Part shown: positions 5,349 to 6,613 of the stretch, piece by piece | How positions within the stretch are numbered: the stretch's first letter is position 1 | Layout: each line of letters opens with the position of its first letter | DNA from: Odoribacteraceae bacterium | GTDB lineage: Bacteria > Bacteroidota > Bacteroidia > Bacteroidales > Marinifilaceae | DNA: 6,613 nt | Assembly (NCBI GenBank): GCA_031259905.1 | Contig: JAIRKS010000040.1 | Location: forward strand, 1-6,613 | Direction: 5' to 3' | Notes under the pieces: generated by a model | Told to the model about the DNA's origin: nothing | Database searches by the model: none | The model's input: only the letters and a program-made list of their open reading frames with translations | Position numbers and translations under genes: made by a program

Positions 5349-5637
5349 TGTCGTACTTGTTTTTGATGTTATCTCTCCATTTATTCCAGGTGTTCACTCC
5401 AGCAAGGGCGTCTTCTATCTGGCGCGTGGTGTACCCGGAAACGTTGTCCTCCGCGGGAGCAATGTACGAAATATATCTCGCTTCGCGACGCGACGGGGAA
5501 AGGGATGTCGTTCGTGCGGGGTTATCGCCCGGTTTGATCGACAGGCGCGGGGTAAGGAGGGAAGTGAAGAGGTTCGTCGGAGGGGGGGATGGAGGCGACG
5601 TCTTCGCGGTAGTCATCGTTTGCACGCGCGCGTTCAT
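5305..5637 (-). CDS. Small overlapping ORF, possibly the frameshifted C-terminus of the HEAT-repeat protein
   Basis: This 110-codon frame begins with ATG at 5637 (or ATG at 5616) inside the 3' end of the HEAT-repeat gene and ends inside the start of the lipoprotein gene. The first half is low-complexity, rich in Pro, Ser and Thr; the second half (YISYIAPAEDNVSGYTTRQIEDAL, then AGVNTWNKWRDNIKNKY) looks like genuine soluble protein. There is no signal peptide. The overlap with the upstream gene is 116 bases, unusually long for two independent genes. In that overlap the coding strand has seven consecutive C residues (5588-5582); with six, the HEAT-repeat frame would run straight into this one. 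It may therefore be the natural C-terminus of the upstream protein, separated by a slippage site, a mutation or a sequencing error. As an independent protein it resembles nothing I recognise. Confidence 0.5.
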   Translation of the reverse strand: MNARVQTMTTAKTSPPSPPPTNLFTSLLTPRLSIKPGDNPARTTSLSPSRREARYISYIAPAEDNVSGYTTRQIEDALAGVNTWNKWRDNIKNKYDNETKNNLDSLFAAW

Positions 5638-6613
5638 GAAAACGTTCTTCCACTTGTTGCTTTCTTTCTTCCCATTCTTCCCTCGTGATGTTTTCCGTGA
5701 TGATTCCCGGTTTTTTACTCGCGATGTATTCCAGGCAATCTACCTGTTCGCGTATTTTTCCCCGGTACTTTCCGGCGCGGGAGAAGATGTTTATCACGAT
5801 TTTTTTAAACAGTACCGCGTCGAGGAGTGCTTCGATCTCCGCGAGGTATGTTCTCGTGTAGAGGAGATTTAGCGTCACGTCAAGAAGTCGCTCCTGGCCG
5901 GTGAGTTTCTCCATCGTCGCGAGGTATACTTCATGGTAGGGGTCATGTTTTACCAGGCCGGATAATAGCTTCCGCTGTTGGTTGTCGAGTTTCTCTAACG
6001 CCGCGTCGCATTCACTTTCACTGGTTTTTCCTATCACCAAGCATACCTGCCGGAATTTATCGATGGCGGTTTTTGCCACCAGTTGAACGAATAGCTCCTG
6101 GTGTTGGTCGATAATTTTCTCTATCACCGCGAGGCGCGCTTCCCGGAAGAGGTCATATTTTGTCAGGTTGGCAAATATTCTCCGGTGTTTCCTGTCGAGT
6201 TTCTTTAGCGCCGCTACGCGTACATCCCTGTGGATGGAGTTTCTCGCCAGCTCGACAAGTATCGACTGGTCGGTGAGTTTTCCTGTCGCCGCGAGGCGTA
6301 CTTCCTCTTGGATGGAATTTCTCGCCTGGTCGACAAATAGCTCCTGGTGTTGGTCAGTGAGTTTTTCTATCGCCGCGCGGCGCGCTTCCCAGTGGAAGGC
6401 ATTTCTCGCCACGTCGGCAGGTAGCGACTGATCGGTGAGGTTTTCTACCGCCGCGAGACTTACATCCTCGTGGATGGAGTTTCTCGCCACGTCGGCAAGT
6501 AGCGATTGATCGGTGAGTTTTTTTATCGCCGCGAGACGTACATCCTCGTGAATGGAGTTTCTCGCCCTGTCGGCAAGTAGCGATTGATCGGTGAGGTTTT
6601 CTACCGCCGCGAG
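5522..6613 (-). CDS. HEAT-like repeat protein, C-terminal part (5' end outside window)
   Basis: The frame is open to the right edge, so the N-terminus is missing; a GTG at 6490 is internal to the repeats. At least 363 residues are present. The N-terminal two-thirds consists of helical repeats of about 26-28 residues with the pattern VRLAAVEKLTDQSLLADVARNSIHED, a HEAT-like type common in Bacteroidetes. The first copies are nearly identical at the DNA level, with an exact 78-base step (for example at 6425, 6503 and 6581). Later copies decay (LDRKHRRIFANL, IIDQHQELFVQL, LDNQQRKLLSGL, LTGQERLLDVTL). A non-repeat tail follows, with ITREEWEERKQQVEERFHERAR and a Pro-rich end. Such repeats usually form a curved scaffold for protein contacts; no enzymatic motif is visible. 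Frame shift at a C7 run near the end may separate it from its true C-terminus. It is probably the first-transcribed of three overlapping minus-strand genes. Confidence 0.85.
   Translation of the reverse strand, partial: LAAVENLTDQSLLADRARNSIHEDVRLAAIKKLTDQSLLADVARNSIHEDVSLAAVENLTDQSLPADVARNAFHWEARRAAIEKLTDQHQELFVDQARNSIQEEVRLAATGKLTDQSILVELARNSIHRDVRVAALKKLDRKHRRIFANLTKYDLFREARLAVIEKIIDQHQELFVQLVAKTAIDKFRQVCLVIGKTSESECDAALEKLDNQQRKLLSGLVKHDPYHEVYLATMEKLTGQERLLDVTLNLLYTRTYLAEIEALLDAVLFKKIVINIFSRAGKYRGKIREQVDCLEYIASKKPGIITENITREEWEERKQQVEERFHERARANDDYREDVASIPPSDEPLHFPPYPAPVDQTGR
6389..6613 (-). repeat. 78-base near-identical intragenic repeats of the HEAT gene
   Basis: The string CGATTGATCG or CGACTGATCG on the plus strand recurs at 6425, 6503 and 6581, exactly 78 bases (26 codons) apart, with surrounding sequence closely matching. 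The series continues beyond the right edge. This high identity points to recent duplication or ongoing copy-number change within the gene. Confidence 0.8.

Overview
The window looks like chromosomal DNA of a GC-rich member of the Bacteroidetes, probably Bacteroidales. The main reasons are the EPSP synthase with the CGESGL-type motif seen in that phylum, a short biotin ligase of Bacteroides type, a DUF6261-like protein, a small SpII lipoprotein, HEAT-like repeats of the LTDQ/ARN type, and a TAnnTTTG-type -7 promoter box. Genus cannot be set from sequence reading alone. The genes are GC-rich; one intergenic block (about 3280-3650) is very AT-rich, roughly 20-25% GC by eye.

Layout. (1) 1-1951, plus strand: the 3' part of a fused shikimate dehydrogenase-shikimate kinase gene, then aroA overlapping it by 32 bases. 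Together they make consecutive shikimate-pathway steps (3-dehydroshikimate to shikimate, shikimate 3-phosphate, then EPSP). (2) 1952-2426: GC-rich non-coding DNA with two strong hairpins, one of which is a good terminator for the minus-strand gene. (3) 2427-3101, minus strand: a DUF6261-like gene with a TTG start and a recognisable promoter. (4) 3102-3943: a long non-coding region. Its core is an array of nine copies of the dyad TGTAAAATTACA at strictly alternating 41/42-base spacing, separated by unrelated sequence. (5) 3944-4687, plus strand: birA. (6) 4688-4931: a convergent intergenic region built of two families of 42-base tandem repeats, with a terminator hairpin. (7) 4932-6613, minus strand: a lipoprotein gene, a small overlapping ORF and the 3' part of a HEAT-repeat gene, in three different frames, each overlapping the next. 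The HEAT gene and the small ORF meet at a run of seven C residues.

The most unusual object is the 41/42-base phased array upstream of the DUF6261-like gene. It is not a classical CRISPR (repeat too short and partly degenerate, no cas genes in view). It behaves like a helically phased set of protein-binding sites or an undescribed repeat-spacer element, and its phase appears to run into the promoter of the DUF6261-like gene. The 42-base repeats behind birA share the period but not the sequence.
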